A stretch of 64,000 nt of DNA from Chryseobacterium sediminis (lineage in GTDB: Bacteria > Bacteroidota > Bacteroidia > Flavobacteriales > Weeksellaceae): positions 2,039,937 to 2,103,936 of the forward strand of contig NZ_VUNZ01000001.1 in the NCBI RefSeq assembly GCF_008386505.1. Direction: 5' to 3'. Both the position numbers and the translations under genes were made by a program. Below, piece by piece: positions 1 to 10,136 of the stretch; positions within the stretch are counted from its first letter, which is position 1, and each line of letters begins with the position of its first letter. The notes under the pieces were generated by a model that worked only from the letters and a program-made list of their open reading frames with translations, had not been told where the DNA came from and ran no database searches.

Positions 1-972
1 TGCTGCTATAATATAAGGAGAGTTATTTTTATGATTTACGTTGGTCTCAAACCAATGTCCAAAATGCTCTCTGAGGTAAAGTAATTCATGAGTTGAAAAG
101 TAATCATAATGACAATAGGCTAACAAAGTAGGCGTAAAAAAGGCTCTTGAATAAAGACTGGCAATACTGATTTGAACACTCTCACTTCCAAATTCAACAA
201 AAAACATCAAAATAAGATTGAAACCAATAAATGCATGCAGAAGATACTTATTGTATTCTTTCTTATAAAAAAAATAGATCAGTATGGTCATGATCAATAA
301 TACGAAATCTGTCTTATGTGCACCAAAGGAATACATCATTAAACCAAAGAAGAAAAACAGGCAGCTTAAAAAAACATTTTTCTGTACCAGATAATACATA
401 AAAGAAATCGGAATAAACATACTTGCTATCGGCCGGAGATAATTAATAAATGAAGGCATATTTAACTCACTAACTTTAGCCCGTATTTCATACACTTCTT
501 CAAAATCAAATTTAATATTAAAACCATTATATATAACGGAAAAAACAATCATCAGTACCACTACGGTATATAGCAAAATTTTAAACAATATCATGGATTG
601 GGAATTGTCAAAAATTTTATAATATTTCACGTTATTATACCTTATATAAAACAAAGATAGAAGAGCACAATATAAAACACTATATAAAAAAAACTCAAAA
701 TTATTGGTATATATACAAAAAGTTAAATTGGGTAAAAAGTATAATAGATATATCACCATAAGAATTAAGCTTGCAGGAGTATCTTTCTCTAAAATCTTTT
801 TAAAAAAATAAGTATAAAATACTATAGCAATGTAAGAAAGCGTATTAATGGTATGACTAAATTCTCTTACATAACCAAGATACTCATAATATACAGATAT
901 TGAGTTAACATAGAGATAATCTAATGATAATTTATATAGGATAAAAAATATTAATAGTTTGAAATACTTCAT
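1..972 (-). CDS. O-antigen polymerase-like membrane protein (Wzy-type), 3' end outside window
   Basis: An open frame of 324 codons starts at the ATG at 970-972 and runs without a stop to base 1, so the C-terminus lies outside the window. The protein is very hydrophobic, with about eight visible membrane segments and few charged residues, and ends in the visible part with HWFETNVNHKNNSPYIIAA. Wzy-type repeat-unit polymerases are poorly conserved, so this call rests on topology and on context: it follows a flippase in a polysaccharide operon that otherwise shows no polymerase. Such enzymes join lipid-linked repeat units on the periplasmic face of the inner membrane. It is separated from the flippase gene by 168 bases. 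Another kind of polytopic envelope protein is possible. Confidence 0.6.
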   Translation of the reverse strand, partial: MKYFKLLIFFILYKLSLDYLYVNSISVYYEYLGYVREFSHTINTLSYIAIVFYTYFFKKILEKDTPASLILMVIYLLYFLPNLTFCIYTNNFEFFLYSVLYCALLSLFYIRYNNVKYYKIFDNSQSMILFKILLYTVVVLMIVFSVIYNGFNIKFDFEEVYEIRAKVSELNMPSFINYLRPIASMFIPISFMYYLVQKNVFLSCLFFFFGLMMYSFGAHKTDFVLLIMTILIYFFYKKEYNKYLLHAFIGFNLILMFFVEFGSESVQISIASLYSRAFFTPTLLAYCHYDYFSTHELLYLREHFGHWFETNVNHKNNSPYIIAA

Positions 973-1140
973 AGTAATAAAAAATCAAGACTTATTAAAT
1001 AGTAAAGAAAGCAATAAATATTTAAATAGAATTACCACTTTAGAGAACCTGAAAAAACAAAAATAAAATAAATAAATACTTTAAAAAATCTAAACTTGTT
1101 GGTAAATAATGACATCCTTCTTAATTATATTGTTTCTAGT

Positions 1141-2412
1141 TTATAAAGAATTGTTACTTCCTGAGATTTTGTATGAATTAAATATTAGTATTATGTTAAA
1201 AACAGAAGCAGAAATCGTGAAAAACACTAACGACATGTATGCATCTGAAAAAATTAAATAACCTGCCAAAATCATTATAAAACCTAATACAGCATTCAGC
1301 AATTGAAGTTTCATAAGCAATTTTTGCTTTCCTCTTATATAATAAATTGAGCTAAGGGGTGTAGCGATAAATTCAAAAAACAAAAAAACTGAAATAACTT
1401 GTGAATACTCACCAGCTACATACCACTGCTTACCAAAAATCCAACTAAATAAAAATTTACTTGTTAAAAATAGGAATAAATATGCAGGCAATGAAAGAAA
1501 TATCAACTTCCTCATTGTAGAAAAGTATAAGTCTTTACAATTCCCGTTTATCCTAATTGCATCTATTGCCTCATTTCTAAAAACATTACTGATTGCACTG
1601 GTAATAACAATATTTGGAATTCTTATAATTCTATTTGCCATAGAAAAAAAACCTACAACAGTAGTGCTATATAATAAAGAAAATATAACTGGTATAAATT
1701 GCTGGCTAGCCACTAAAGACAAATCTGAAAATGTCATGTATTTTGGAAAAGAAGAATATTGTAGTGCTATACTCTTCACTTCATTTTGTTTGATAACACT
1801 TTTCACTATTGTACGTTCAGTCAATACATGATAGAGTATCCCAACCAAAATACCCATCATCAGAGATAGTATAAGTCCAGATTTCACATTGAAAAAACCT
1901 AATATTAGGCTTGTCAACGTTGTACTTATGATCTGTAAAGTAGTAGCTATTGTAATGGTTTTATATGCCTTTTGTCTCTGTTTCCAATAATTCAATGCTG
2001 AGAAAATGGCAACAGAAAAAATATAAAAAGGTGCTAAATAATAGATATTCTGAGATAAGAATAAATCTTTATCTAAAACATTCAATATATATTTCAGAAT
2101 TATTATTAGCAATAGATATATAAAGGAAACTACAAACCCTATAATTACAATCAATTTGATAATTTTATAGGAGTCTTCCTTCGAATTTGGTAACCCAATA
2201 GCTAACTCGTATCTTCCTGTAGAAACAACAGCTAAAAAGGCAGTAACGCTTGTAAATATTGCCAAATTTCCAAAAGATTCTACCGGATAAATTCTAGATA
2301 AAAACGGAGAGGCTAAAATAACTAAAATTTGTCCAATTATAGTCCCTGAAGCCAGTGTTGTGACTCCTCTAAAAAAACTATCTTTGAATAGACGTAAAAA
2401 TTTCTCTTGCAA
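1141..2412 (-). CDS. Wzx-type lipopolysaccharide/capsule flippase
   Basis: 423 residues with roughly 12 predicted membrane segments, the size and layout of Wzx/PST-family flippases (MOP superfamily). The N-terminus (FFRGVTTLASGTIIGQ followed by SRIYPVESFG) is typical of the family, in which a short amphipathic start precedes TM1 and an acidic turn follows TM1-2. These proteins move undecaprenyl-PP-linked oligosaccharide repeat units across the inner membrane. The gene lies 61 bases after the sugar dehydrogenase gene and upstream of the polymerase-like gene, the usual Wzx/Wzy pairing. The exact sugar unit cannot be read from the sequence. Confidence 0.85.
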   Translation of the reverse strand: MQEKFLRLFKDSFFRGVTTLASGTIIGQILVILASPFLSRIYPVESFGNLAIFTSVTAFLAVVSTGRYELAIGLPNSKEDSYKIIKLIVIIGFVVSFIYLLLIIILKYILNVLDKDLFLSQNIYYLAPFYIFSVAIFSALNYWKQRQKAYKTITIATTLQIISTTLTSLILGFFNVKSGLILSLMMGILVGILYHVLTERTIVKSVIKQNEVKSIALQYSSFPKYMTFSDLSLVASQQFIPVIFSLLYSTTVVGFFSMANRIIRIPNIVITSAISNVFRNEAIDAIRINGNCKDLYFSTMRKLIFLSLPAYLFLFLTSKFLFSWIFGKQWYVAGEYSQVISVFLFFEFIATPLSSIYYIRGKQKLLMKLQLLNAVLGFIMILAGYLIFSDAYMSLVFFTISASVFNIILIFNSYKISGSNNSL

Positions 2413-2473
2413 AATATCAGTTTATTTTTTGGATATTCCTTTCCTTTTTAGAATGCAGTTCATAAGTATATAA

Positions 2474-3484
2474 TTACTTCAGATTATATATTCTCTCAAT
2501 AATATCAACCACTTTAAGCCCTTCTAAAGCATTAGTGGTGATGGTATTTCTCCCTTTTAATACGTCTACAACATTTTCAATGATATAGTGATGATTGGCT
2601 GCAGACCCTTTATAAGCGCCATAATCATTTCCAGGATTCGTTGGTGCTAGTTCCGGCATTACATAGTCTTTTATATTACAAACTTCTACTTTGTCCATAT
2701 ATTGCCCTCCTATTTTCACGGCTCCATGTTCTGCAATGATTGTCATAGAGCTTTCAAGATTCTGATTCCAAACGGAAGTAGAATAGTTTAAGGATCCCAT
2801 TCCTCCGTCTACAAAATCAAAGCTAACGAAACCTGAATCTTCAAAATCAGTAAGCGTTTCATGATTAAAATCTGCAAATTTTGCCTGAATATTGGTAATA
2901 TCACCGAACAACCAGTACATAATATCTATAAAGTGAGAAAACTGTGTAAATAAAGTTCCTCCATCCAGTTCTTTCTTTCCATGCCATGATTCCGGTTTAT
3001 AATATCGGTCATCACGGTTCCAGTAACAATTAAGCTGAACCATATATATTTTCCCAAGTTTTCCGCTTTCTACCATTTCTTTTACCCATGCAGAAGGTGG
3101 AGAGTATCTGTTTTGCATTACAGCAAAAACTTGCTTGTGCTTGTGCAAAGCCTGAAAAATAAGTTTTTCAGCATGTTGTTTTTTCAGAGCCATTGGCTTT
3201 TCTACCACAACATGTTTTCCTGCATCTATCACTTTATAGGATTGCTCAAAATGGAATCCGTTTGGAGAAGCAATATTAATAACATCCACTTCAATCCCGG
3301 AAGCCAAGAACTCATCTAGTGATGCAAAAAAAGGAACTTCATAATTTTCAATTCCCAGTACAGATTTATCTTTAACATCGATCAATCCAACCAATTCACA
3401 TTCCTCATTTCTTGAGATCATTTCGGCATGTCTTTTTCCGATATGCCCGCAGCCAACTACTGCAAATTTTATTTTTTCACTCAT
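2474..3484 (-). CDS. wlbA: UDP-N-acetyl-2-amino-2-deoxyglucuronate 3-dehydrogenase (WlbA/WbpB-like)
   Basis: 336 residues of the Gfo/Idh/MocA family. The NAD-binding motif GCGHIGKRH is at residues 11-19 and the signature VVEKPMALKK near residue 95, where Lys is the expected catalytic base. WlbA/WbpB oxidises C3 of UDP-GlcNAcA to the 3-keto sugar. Directly upstream lie genes matching the next two steps (WlbC/WbpE aminotransferase, WlbB/WbpD acetyltransferase), and further upstream the 6-dehydrogenase that makes the substrate, so the pathway to UDP-2,3-diacetamido-2,3-dideoxyglucuronic acid is complete here. Published work on some WlbA/WbpB enzymes reports NAD+ regeneration by reducing 2-oxoglutarate. 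The L-2-hydroxyglutarate oxidase in the same operon fits this. A different Gfo/Idh substrate is less likely given the neighbours. Confidence 0.85.
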   Translation of the reverse strand: MSEKIKFAVVGCGHIGKRHAEMISRNEECELVGLIDVKDKSVLGIENYEVPFFASLDEFLASGIEVDVINIASPNGFHFEQSYKVIDAGKHVVVEKPMALKKQHAEKLIFQALHKHKQVFAVMQNRYSPPSAWVKEMVESGKLGKIYMVQLNCYWNRDDRYYKPESWHGKKELDGGTLFTQFSHFIDIMYWLFGDITNIQAKFADFNHETLTDFEDSGFVSFDFVDGGMGSLNYSTSVWNQNLESSMTIIAEHGAVKIGGQYMDKVEVCNIKDYVMPELAPTNPGNDYGAYKGSAANHHYIIENVVDVLKGRNTITTNALEGLKVVDIIERIYNLK

Positions 3485-3494
3485 TTGTATGTTT

Positions 3495-4067
3495 TTAAAT
3501 TTTAGAAACTTTGTTATTTTCTAATTTATATTTTTCTCCACTTTCTTCACAAACGGCAATATTTTCTGCATCAAAATGAAGTCTTTGCCCAAATTCACTC
3601 ATCCAACCCATTTGTCTGGCAGGGTTTCCTACCACCAATGCATAGTCGGGCACTTCTTTTGTAACAACAGCACCTGCTCCAATAAAAGCATACTGGCCTA
3701 TATTGTGTCCGCAGACAATAGTTGCATTCGCTCCTATAGATGCACCTTTTCCAACATGGGTCTTCAGGTATTCATTTTTTCTGTTGACAGCACTTCTTGG
3801 ATTTATTACATTGGTAAAAACCATTGAGGGGCCTAAGAAAACATCATCATCACATGTTACTCCTTCATAGATAGAAACATTATTCTGAACTTTCACATTT
3901 TGGCCTAAAACTACTTTAGGAGAAATGACAACGTTTTGTCCTATATTACATTTTTCTCCTAAAACGCAGCCGGTCATAAGATGTGAAAAGTGCCAAACTT
4001 TGGTTCCGGTCCCTATCTGGCAACCTTCATCAATAACAGCTGTTTCGTGTGCAAAAAAATCTGACAT
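3495..4067 (-). CDS. wlbB: UDP-3-amino-GlcNAcA N-acetyltransferase (WlbB/WbpD-like)
   Basis: 190 residues built mainly of hexapeptide repeats of the left-handed beta-helix type, for example IGQNVV, VGKGASIGANATIVCG and GAGAVVTKEVPDYALVVGNPA. That last block is the classical end of sugar O/N-acetyltransferases. WbpD/WlbB uses acetyl-CoA to acetylate the 3-amino group of UDP-GlcNAc(3N)A and is active as a trimer. The gene is 12 bases after the aminotransferase gene and 10 bases before wlbA, so translation is probably coupled. The family assignment is firm; the substrate is inferred from the operon. Confidence 0.87.
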   Translation of the reverse strand: MSDFFAHETAVIDEGCQIGTGTKVWHFSHLMTGCVLGEKCNIGQNVVISPKVVLGQNVKVQNNVSIYEGVTCDDDVFLGPSMVFTNVINPRSAVNRKNEYLKTHVGKGASIGANATIVCGHNIGQYAFIGAGAVVTKEVPDYALVVGNPARQMGWMSEFGQRLHFDAENIAVCEESGEKYKLENNKVSKI

Positions 4068-4079
4068 ATCTGCTTTATA

Positions 4080-5204
4080 TTAATTAAAATAATTCTTAAT
4101 TTCAGTAACAATAACATCCATTACTTCCTGATCAAATTCTGTATGTACAGGAATAGAAATCACTTCGGCGCAAAGCTGCTCCGTAACAGGAAGACTAAAC
4201 CCATCTTCTACATATTGAAGAAAAGCTTCTTGTTTGTAAAGAGGTAAGGGATAATATATCATACTTGGAATATTTTTTTCTGCCAAGTATTTTTGTAGTT
4301 CATCTCTTTTCCCATTTTTCACTCTAAGGGTATACTGATGAAATACATGGGTAGAGTTTTCAGCTCTTTTGGGTATCTGAATTTCGGTAATACCAGCAAG
4401 ATTTTTATCATAATAATCAGCCATTCTATTTCTGGCAGCTGAGTATTCATCCAAATGTTTAAGTTTTACTTTTAAAACTGCTGCCTGAATTGTATCCAAT
4501 CTGGAATTACAGCCTAAAACTTTATGATAGTATTTCTTTTCCTGACCATGGTTGGCAATCATTCTGATTTTTAAAGCTAAATCATCATTATTGGTCATTA
4601 ACGCCCCTCCATCACCATAGCATCCAAGGTTTTTTGACGGGAAAAATGAGGTACATCCGATATGGCCTATAGTCCCTGTTTTTTTGACAGTTCCATCAGA
4701 AAAAGTATAATCTGATCCAATTGCCTGAGCGTTATCTTCTATTACAAAAAGACCGTGTTTTTCTGCAAATTCAAGAATTTTCTCCATATTGGCACTTTGG
4801 CCATATAAGTGAACGGGAACAATTGCTTTGGTATTGGGTGTCAGATATTTTTCTAAACCTTCCAGATCAATATCAAAAGTATCTTCATTTACATCTACCA
4901 TTACCGGTTTTAATCCTAAAAGACCAATAACTTCAGCAGTAGCTACATAAGTGAAAGCAGGGCAGATGATTTCGTCACCAGGCTGCAGATCAAGCGCCAT
5001 CATGGCAATTTGAAGAGCATCTGTTCCGTTAGCACAAGGAATAACATGTTTTACACCCAAATATTTTTCAAAATCCTGTTGAAATTCTTTTACAGCAGGA
5101 CCGTTAATAAATGCTGTATTGTCTATACATTCCTGGATACCGGCATCTACGTCTTCTTTTATTTTCAGGTATTGACCTTTAAGATCAACCATTTGAATTT
5201 TCAT
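4080..5204 (-). CDS. wlbC: PLP-dependent sugar 3-aminotransferase (WlbC/WbpE-like, DegT/DnrJ/EryC1 family)
   Basis: 374 residues, full length for the DegT/DnrJ/EryC1/StrS family. The PLP-binding lysine is in SFFPSKNLGCYGDGGAL near residue 190, and CANGTDALQIA near residue 60 binds the phosphate. WbpE/WlbC transfers an amino group from glutamate to the 3-keto sugar made by WlbA and releases 2-oxoglutarate, which is the electron acceptor proposed for WlbA. The start MKIQMVDLKGQYLKIK is typical. The gene lies 37 bases after the oxidase gene, inside the operon. Confidence 0.88.
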   Translation of the reverse strand: MKIQMVDLKGQYLKIKEDVDAGIQECIDNTAFINGPAVKEFQQDFEKYLGVKHVIPCANGTDALQIAMMALDLQPGDEIICPAFTYVATAEVIGLLGLKPVMVDVNEDTFDIDLEGLEKYLTPNTKAIVPVHLYGQSANMEKILEFAEKHGLFVIEDNAQAIGSDYTFSDGTVKKTGTIGHIGCTSFFPSKNLGCYGDGGALMTNNDDLALKIRMIANHGQEKKYYHKVLGCNSRLDTIQAAVLKVKLKHLDEYSAARNRMADYYDKNLAGITEIQIPKRAENSTHVFHQYTLRVKNGKRDELQKYLAEKNIPSMIYYPLPLYKQEAFLQYVEDGFSLPVTEQLCAEVISIPVHTEFDQEVMDVIVTEIKNYFN

Positions 5205-5241
5205 ATCTTTAGTTTTTTGAGCGCACGTAGAGGTGCATATT

Positions 5242-6432
5242 TTAATTCACGATAAGCTCACTGATTTTATTTCCTATAGAAAGGCAGGAAGTGGCTGCCG
5301 GAGAAGGTGCATTTCTAACGTGAATGATGTTTCCGTTCTTCACGATATCAAAATCATCAATCAATCCTCCATTTCTGTCACAAGCCTGAGCCCTTACCCC
5401 AGAACCTCCAGCTACAAGATCGTTTTCCTGTATTTCCGGTAAAAGTTTCTGTAAAGCTTTTGTAAATGCAGATTTGGAAAGTGAACGATGCATTTCTCCC
5501 ATTCCTGTTTTTCCGTATTTCGCAACAATTTTCCTAAATCCCGGCCATAACATGGTCTGCATAGTTTCGTTGAAATTGAAATCGAAAAAATGGTATCCTT
5601 CCTTTTTAAAAGCCAGAACTGCATTAGGGCCGGCTTCAATATTACCATCAATCATTCTGGTAAAGTGTACTCCAAGGAACGGAAAACTAGGGTCAGGAAC
5701 CGGGTAAATAAGATGTTTTACCAAATATTTTTTTTCATCCTTAATTTTATAATATTCTCCTCTGAACGGAATAATGACCACGTCGTTTTTTTCGTTGGTC
5801 ATTTTGGTAATCTTGTCAGAATAGAGTCCTGCACAGGAAATCAGCTTTTTGGTTTTAAATTCGGAGATATTAGTGTTTACAATAATTTCAGATCCTTTAT
5901 CAATGATATTTTTTACTTCATTGTTAAATCTTACTTCTCCTCCTAATTCCTCAAAAAGTTCTTTTATTTTTTTGGCTATTCCCGGATAATCAACAATTCC
6001 GGTCTGTGGAACTTTAATTGCTTTTACGCCCTCACAATGTGGCTCAATTTCACGAAATTCTTCTCTTGAAAGGTATTTTAAATCCTGTAGACCGTTTTCA
6101 ACACCTCTTTTATAAATATTATCTAAAAGGGGTAATTCTTCCTGTGAAGTCGCTACGATTATTTTGCCGCAAAGGTCATATCTTATTCCATATTTCTCGG
6201 CAAAATTAATTACTGAGTTATATCCTTCGATACAATTTTTTGCCTTAAGACTTCCCGGTTTATAATAAATACCACTATGAATTACTCCACTGTTATGTCC
6301 CGATTGGTGCAATGCGACATCGTTTTCTTTTTCTAAAATTAAAATCTTAGAATCAGGATTTTTCAGCTTAGTCTGATAGGCTGTAGCCAATCCTACCAAA
6401 CCCGCACCAATGATTATAATATCATAATTCAT
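5242..6432 (-). CDS. lhgO: L-2-hydroxyglutarate oxidase / dehydrogenase
   Basis: 396 residues of the DAO-fold FAD enzyme family. The dinucleotide motif GAGLVGLATA is at residues 9-18, with EKE about 20 residues later, followed by the LhgO-typical HQSGHNSGVIHSGIYYKPGS, EIEPHCEGVKAI, and the C-terminal GGSGVRAQACDRNG and NAPSPAATSCLSIG. LhgO oxidises L-2-hydroxyglutarate to 2-oxoglutarate and passes electrons to quinone or oxygen. It sits in the middle of the UDP-diacetamido-uronate genes, 6 bases after the 6-dehydrogenase gene and 37 before the aminotransferase, so it is part of this operon. The likely role is to remove or recycle 2-hydroxyglutarate made by the WlbA step; that is inference from context. 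Confidence 0.93.
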   Translation of the reverse strand: MNYDIIIIGAGLVGLATAYQTKLKNPDSKILILEKENDVALHQSGHNSGVIHSGIYYKPGSLKAKNCIEGYNSVINFAEKYGIRYDLCGKIIVATSQEELPLLDNIYKRGVENGLQDLKYLSREEFREIEPHCEGVKAIKVPQTGIVDYPGIAKKIKELFEELGGEVRFNNEVKNIIDKGSEIIVNTNISEFKTKKLISCAGLYSDKITKMTNEKNDVVIIPFRGEYYKIKDEKKYLVKHLIYPVPDPSFPFLGVHFTRMIDGNIEAGPNAVLAFKKEGYHFFDFNFNETMQTMLWPGFRKIVAKYGKTGMGEMHRSLSKSAFTKALQKLLPEIQENDLVAGGSGVRAQACDRNGGLIDDFDIVKNGNIIHVRNAPSPAATSCLSIGNKISELIVN

Positions 6433-6438
6433 GATCTG

Positions 6439-7734
6439 TTACAGTCTTGCATCCACCAGATTTCTGTCTAAACATGCTTTGGTATCAAAAACCACAGCAT
6501 TTTCTTTTTTAAGCTGATCCATATCCATTTCCAGAAACTCGTTATGAGATACTGCAATAACTAAAGAATCATACTTTTTTCCTTCCTGCAGAGCATCCAG
6601 AATATCAATTCCATATTCATGCTTTACTTCCTCTTTGCTAGCCCAAGGATCATAAATATCCACATTTACTCCGTAATCAGCAAGTTCTCTATAAATATCA
6701 ACTACTTTAGTATTTCTGACATCCGGACAATTTTCTTTAAATGTAACTCCTAAAATCAAGGCATTAGAATTTTTGATCACTCCACCTTTTGCAATAAGAA
6801 GCTTCACTACTTTAGCCGCAACAAACTTTGCAATAGAGTCATTCACACGTCTTCCAGATAAAATAACATCCGGGTGGTATCCTAACTGTTCTGCCTTGTG
6901 CGCAAGGTAATAAGGATCTACAGAGATACAATGTCCTCCTACTAATCCCGGTTTATATTTTAGGAAATTATATTTCGTACCTGCCGCTTCCAATACATCA
7001 TTGGTATCGATTCCTACTCTATCGAAAATTAACGCTAATTCGTTAACAAAAGAAATATTAACGTCTCTTTGTGCATTTTCAATAGCTTTTGAGGCTTCTG
7101 CTACTTTGATGCTGGGTGCTTTATGAGTTCCGGCTGTAATGATTTTCTTATATAGATTATCTACTTCTTCGGCAATCTTTTCCGTAGAGCCTGAAGTTAC
7201 TTTTTTAACACTGGTAAGCGTATTTACTTTATCCCCCGGATTAATTCTTTCCGGAGAGTATCCTACAAAAAAGTCTTCGTTAAACTGAAGTCCAGAATAT
7301 TTTTCAAGAACCGGTACACATTCTTCTTCTGTACATCCAGGGAAAACAGTAGATTCATAAATAATAATATCTCCTTTTTTGATAATTTCTCCCAACATTT
7401 TTGAAGCAGAAATCAAAGGATTCAGATCCGGAGCATTATATTTATCAATAGGGGTAGGAACTGTTACAATGAATACATTGGCTTCAGAAATATCAGACAA
7501 CAGGCTTGTTGCTTTGTAGCCTAAAGAACCATTGGATTCAGTGTATTTTTTCAGTCCGTTATTTAGTTTATCAACATCTGCTTCAAGCGTTATATCTTTT
7601 CCGTTATTAAGCTGGTCAACACGCTGTGCATTGATATCAAAACCAAAAACAGGATAGTGATCTGCAAATTCAAGAGATAAGGGAAGACCTACATAACCCT
7701 GGCCTATAACCGCTATTTTATATGTTGTTATCAT
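6439..7734 (-). CDS. UDP-N-acetylhexosamine 6-dehydrogenase (WbpO/TviB type)
   Basis: 431 residues of the UDP-glucose/GDP-mannose dehydrogenase family. The N-terminal Rossmann motif is IGQGYVGLPLS (residues 10-20), the catalytic cysteine lies in GLVGGHCISVDPYYLA near residue 267, and the C-terminal NAD/UDP-binding block contains GVTFKENCPDVRNTKVVDI. It performs two successive NAD+-dependent oxidations at C6 of UDP-HexNAc, giving the uronic acid used by the WlbA-C trio. The sequence resembles TviB/WbpO more than UDP-glucose dehydrogenase. Its ATG shares one base with the kinase stop codon (TAATG), so the two are translationally coupled. Choice between UDP-GlcNAc and UDP-GalNAc as substrate is not settled by the sequence; the downstream genes favour GlcNAc. 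Confidence 0.9.
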   Translation of the reverse strand: MITTYKIAVIGQGYVGLPLSLEFADHYPVFGFDINAQRVDQLNNGKDITLEADVDKLNNGLKKYTESNGSLGYKATSLLSDISEANVFIVTVPTPIDKYNAPDLNPLISASKMLGEIIKKGDIIIYESTVFPGCTEEECVPVLEKYSGLQFNEDFFVGYSPERINPGDKVNTLTSVKKVTSGSTEKIAEEVDNLYKKIITAGTHKAPSIKVAEASKAIENAQRDVNISFVNELALIFDRVGIDTNDVLEAAGTKYNFLKYKPGLVGGHCISVDPYYLAHKAEQLGYHPDVILSGRRVNDSIAKFVAAKVVKLLIAKGGVIKNSNALILGVTFKENCPDVRNTKVVDIYRELADYGVNVDIYDPWASKEEVKHEYGIDILDALQEGKKYDSLVIAVSHNEFLEMDMDQLKKENAVVFDTKACLDRNLVDARL

Positions 7735-10133
7735 TAACTAAATTTATTTTTTATTTTTTGAAACCAAGATTGTTCTGTATGTTGATTATATCCATAACCA
7801 TATTTATTGCTATATCCTAAATTTTCCCTGCTTACATCATTAAGTACAAATCCTACATTTTTGATTTTTTTCTGATCGATATTGCTATTTGCAAATTCTA
7901 ATAATGATTTTTCTGTGTATTTAGATCTGGATACATAAATTGTAACATCAGAAAGCTCAGCAATAAGGAAAGTGTCCGTTACAAGAAGTAATGGCGCAGT
8001 GTCCAGAATAATGTATTCATATTTCTCTTTCAACTCACTAAGAAGAACCTCATAACGACCATTAGATAACAATTCTGTTGGATTCGGAGGAATCATTCCT
8101 GAATAAATTACATCCAGATAAGGATTGAAAGATGATACATGAATAATATCTGCAAGTTTAGTGTCGTCATTGTAAAGATACTCCGTAAGCCCAGCAAGTC
8201 CTTTTCTTGCAGGATTATATCTTTGAAGCTGAGGGTTTCTGATATCAGATCCGATGATAATTGCTTTTTTCTTAGGGTTTGCCAATGTTAAAGCCAAATT
8301 TACAGATGTGAATGTTTTCCCTTCCCCTTTTACGGTTGAAGTAACAAATACTACTTTCCCTTTTTTCTCTTTTGAAAGCATGAAATTCATATTGGTAATA
8401 AGAATTCTAAATGCTTCCGCCATAGGAGTAATATCATTCATTTTTACTATTTCAGAATCTCCTTTTTCAAGGCTTGGTAATTCTGCAATAATAGGAGCGT
8501 GTACAATCTTCTCAAGATCATGTTTAGTAATAATCTTATTATTGAAAAGCATTGTCAAATAAATAATAATAAAAGGAATTAGCAGACCTGCAACCAGATA
8601 AACCGTCAAAATAACATTGGTTTTAGGAGAAATTGCTGCTGGTGAAGCATACGCAGCATCTAGAACTTTTGCTTTTGGGGCAATAATAGACTGTGCAATA
8701 GCCGTTTCCTCTCTTTTCTGAAGTAAAAGCAGGTACAGGTTCTCTTTAATCTGTTGCTGTCTTTCTATACTTCTGAACATTTTTTCTATAGAAGGAAGTT
8801 TTGATATTTTCCCGGAAACTTTATTTTGTTCTCCTAAATATTCATTTTTTGCCAGCTCCAGCCCCACTCTATTCCTTTGTAGCGTCTGCATTATAGTGCT
8901 ACGCATTGCATTAATTTGCTTTGTAACATCTACCACAGTAGGGTTTTCCGGCGTAGCAGATTCAAGTAATCTGTTTCTCTGTACAACAAGCTGATTATAT
9001 GAAGATATTCCTGATATTGCTTCAGGGTTATTCAATCCAACATTTGCGGGCAGAACCTGATACTGTCCTTGTTTAGAAACATAGCCTATAAGTGCTGTTG
9101 TTAATTCAAGCTGAGCATCCACATCCAGTTGCTTAGCTCTGGCAGCAGCAGAGCTTTCTAAATTAATTTTAGCTTCCGTTTCTAAATCAGTAAGATTATT
9201 TTTAGATTTAAAGCTTTCTTTCTGATTTTCAACTTCTCCCAGCTCACCTGATAATTTTTTAATTCTATCTTCAATGAAATCCAAAGTCTTTTTTGATTCT
9301 GAATTTTTATCTACAATAGCATCATTATTATAAGCTACGATCAGAGTATTGATAATATCTTTGGCTTTTGAGATCTGAGGGTACTGATATCCAAGTTTCA
9401 GGACGGTAGTTTCTCTATTGACAAGATCTACATTAAGTGGCCCTTGAAGACTATTTACGGCAGCTTCCAGAGAAGATATCTGAAGTACCAGATTATTTGT
9501 ATTTAGACCTTTAACTTCTGCAGAGTTAAATTTGGGATTTTTCGTTATTATAATATTAGCAAATGGTAAACTTATTGTTTTACCATAAGTTGTTACAATA
9601 TCTTTCTTAAGACTTCCTCCATTCAAAGTTAACTTCTCTCCATTGATGGCAAGTTGAATTGTATTTACAGAGCCTTTATCTTTTTTCTCTCCAATTACTC
9701 TCACTTCTACCGGTGAAGTTTCTTTATATAGCTCTAAGGTTCTTATTTTTCCTTTTGCTGTAATATTAGTTTGAAGATTTAAATTGTTGATAACTTCACT
9801 CATCATCTTTTTCGACTTCAAAACTTCAATTTCATTGGCTATGCTATTGGTTTTAAGACCTCCAATTCCTGACAAATCAGGTAATACTCCCAAATCATTT
9901 GCCATTACTGATGAAGAGGAATTTTTAGCGTCTTTGATAAGAATTGTAGACTGTACACCATATACAGGAACCATAAACTTCAATGAAATGTAGCCTATTA
10001 TCAGGGCAATAAATGCACTTATAATAAACCAAGGCCATTTTCGGATATATGGTTTTATAATTTCACCAATATTAATCTTGATTATGCTGTTTTCTTCCTC
10101 TGAAAATTGTGAAGTTTTCTGGTTATCCATCAA
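7734..10133 (-). CDS. wzc: Wzc-like polysaccharide co-polymerase and tyrosine autokinase
   Basis: 799 residues, the normal length for fused Wzz-BY-kinase proteins. An N-terminal membrane segment (near residues 30-55) is followed by a long periplasmic Wzz/GNVR region with coiled coil, a second membrane segment near residue 510, and a C-terminal cytoplasmic kinase. The kinase has Walker A ([17 protein letters not shown], near 595), Walker A' ([11 protein letters not shown]) and Walker B ([14 protein letters not shown]). The tail carries the tyrosine cluster [12 protein letters not shown] expected for autophosphorylation. It controls chain length and export together with the Wza-like lipoprotein encoded immediately upstream. 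Either of two adjacent Met codons could be the start. Confidence 0.93.
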   Translation of the reverse strand: MMDNQKTSQFSEEENSIIKINIGEIIKPYIRKWPWFIISAFIALIIGYISLKFMVPVYGVQSTILIKDAKNSSSSVMANDLGVLPDLSGIGGLKTNSIANEIEVLKSKKMMSEVINNLNLQTNITAKGKIRTLELYKETSPVEVRVIGEKKDKGSVNTIQLAINGEKLTLNGGSLKKDIVTTYGKTISLPFANIIITKNPKFNSAEVKGLNTNNLVLQISSLEAAVNSLQGPLNVDLVNRETTVLKLGYQYPQISKAKDIINTLIVAYNNDAIVDKNSESKKTLDFIEDRIKKLSGELGEVENQKESFKSKNNLTDLETEAKINLESSAAARAKQLDVDAQLELTTALIGYVSKQGQYQVLPANVGLNNPEAISGISSYNQLVVQRNRLLESATPENPTVVDVTKQINAMRSTIMQTLQRNRVGLELAKNEYLGEQNKVSGKISKLPSIEKMFRSIERQQQIKENLYLLLLQKREETAIAQSIIAPKAKVLDAAYASPAAISPKTNVILTVYLVAGLLIPFIIIYLTMLFNNKIITKHDLEKIVHAPIIAELPSLEKGDSEIVKMNDITPMAEAFRILITNMNFMLSKEKKGKVVFVTSTVKGEGKTFTSVNLALTLANPKKKAIIIGSDIRNPQLQRYNPARKGLAGLTEYLYNDDTKLADIIHVSSFNPYLDVIYSGMIPPNPTELLSNGRYEVLLSELKEKYEYIILDTAPLLLVTDTFLIAELSDVTIYVSRSKYTEKSLLEFANSNIDQKKIKNVGFVLNDVSRENLGYSNKYGYGYNQHTEQSWFQKIKNKFS

Positions 10134-10136
10134 TTT

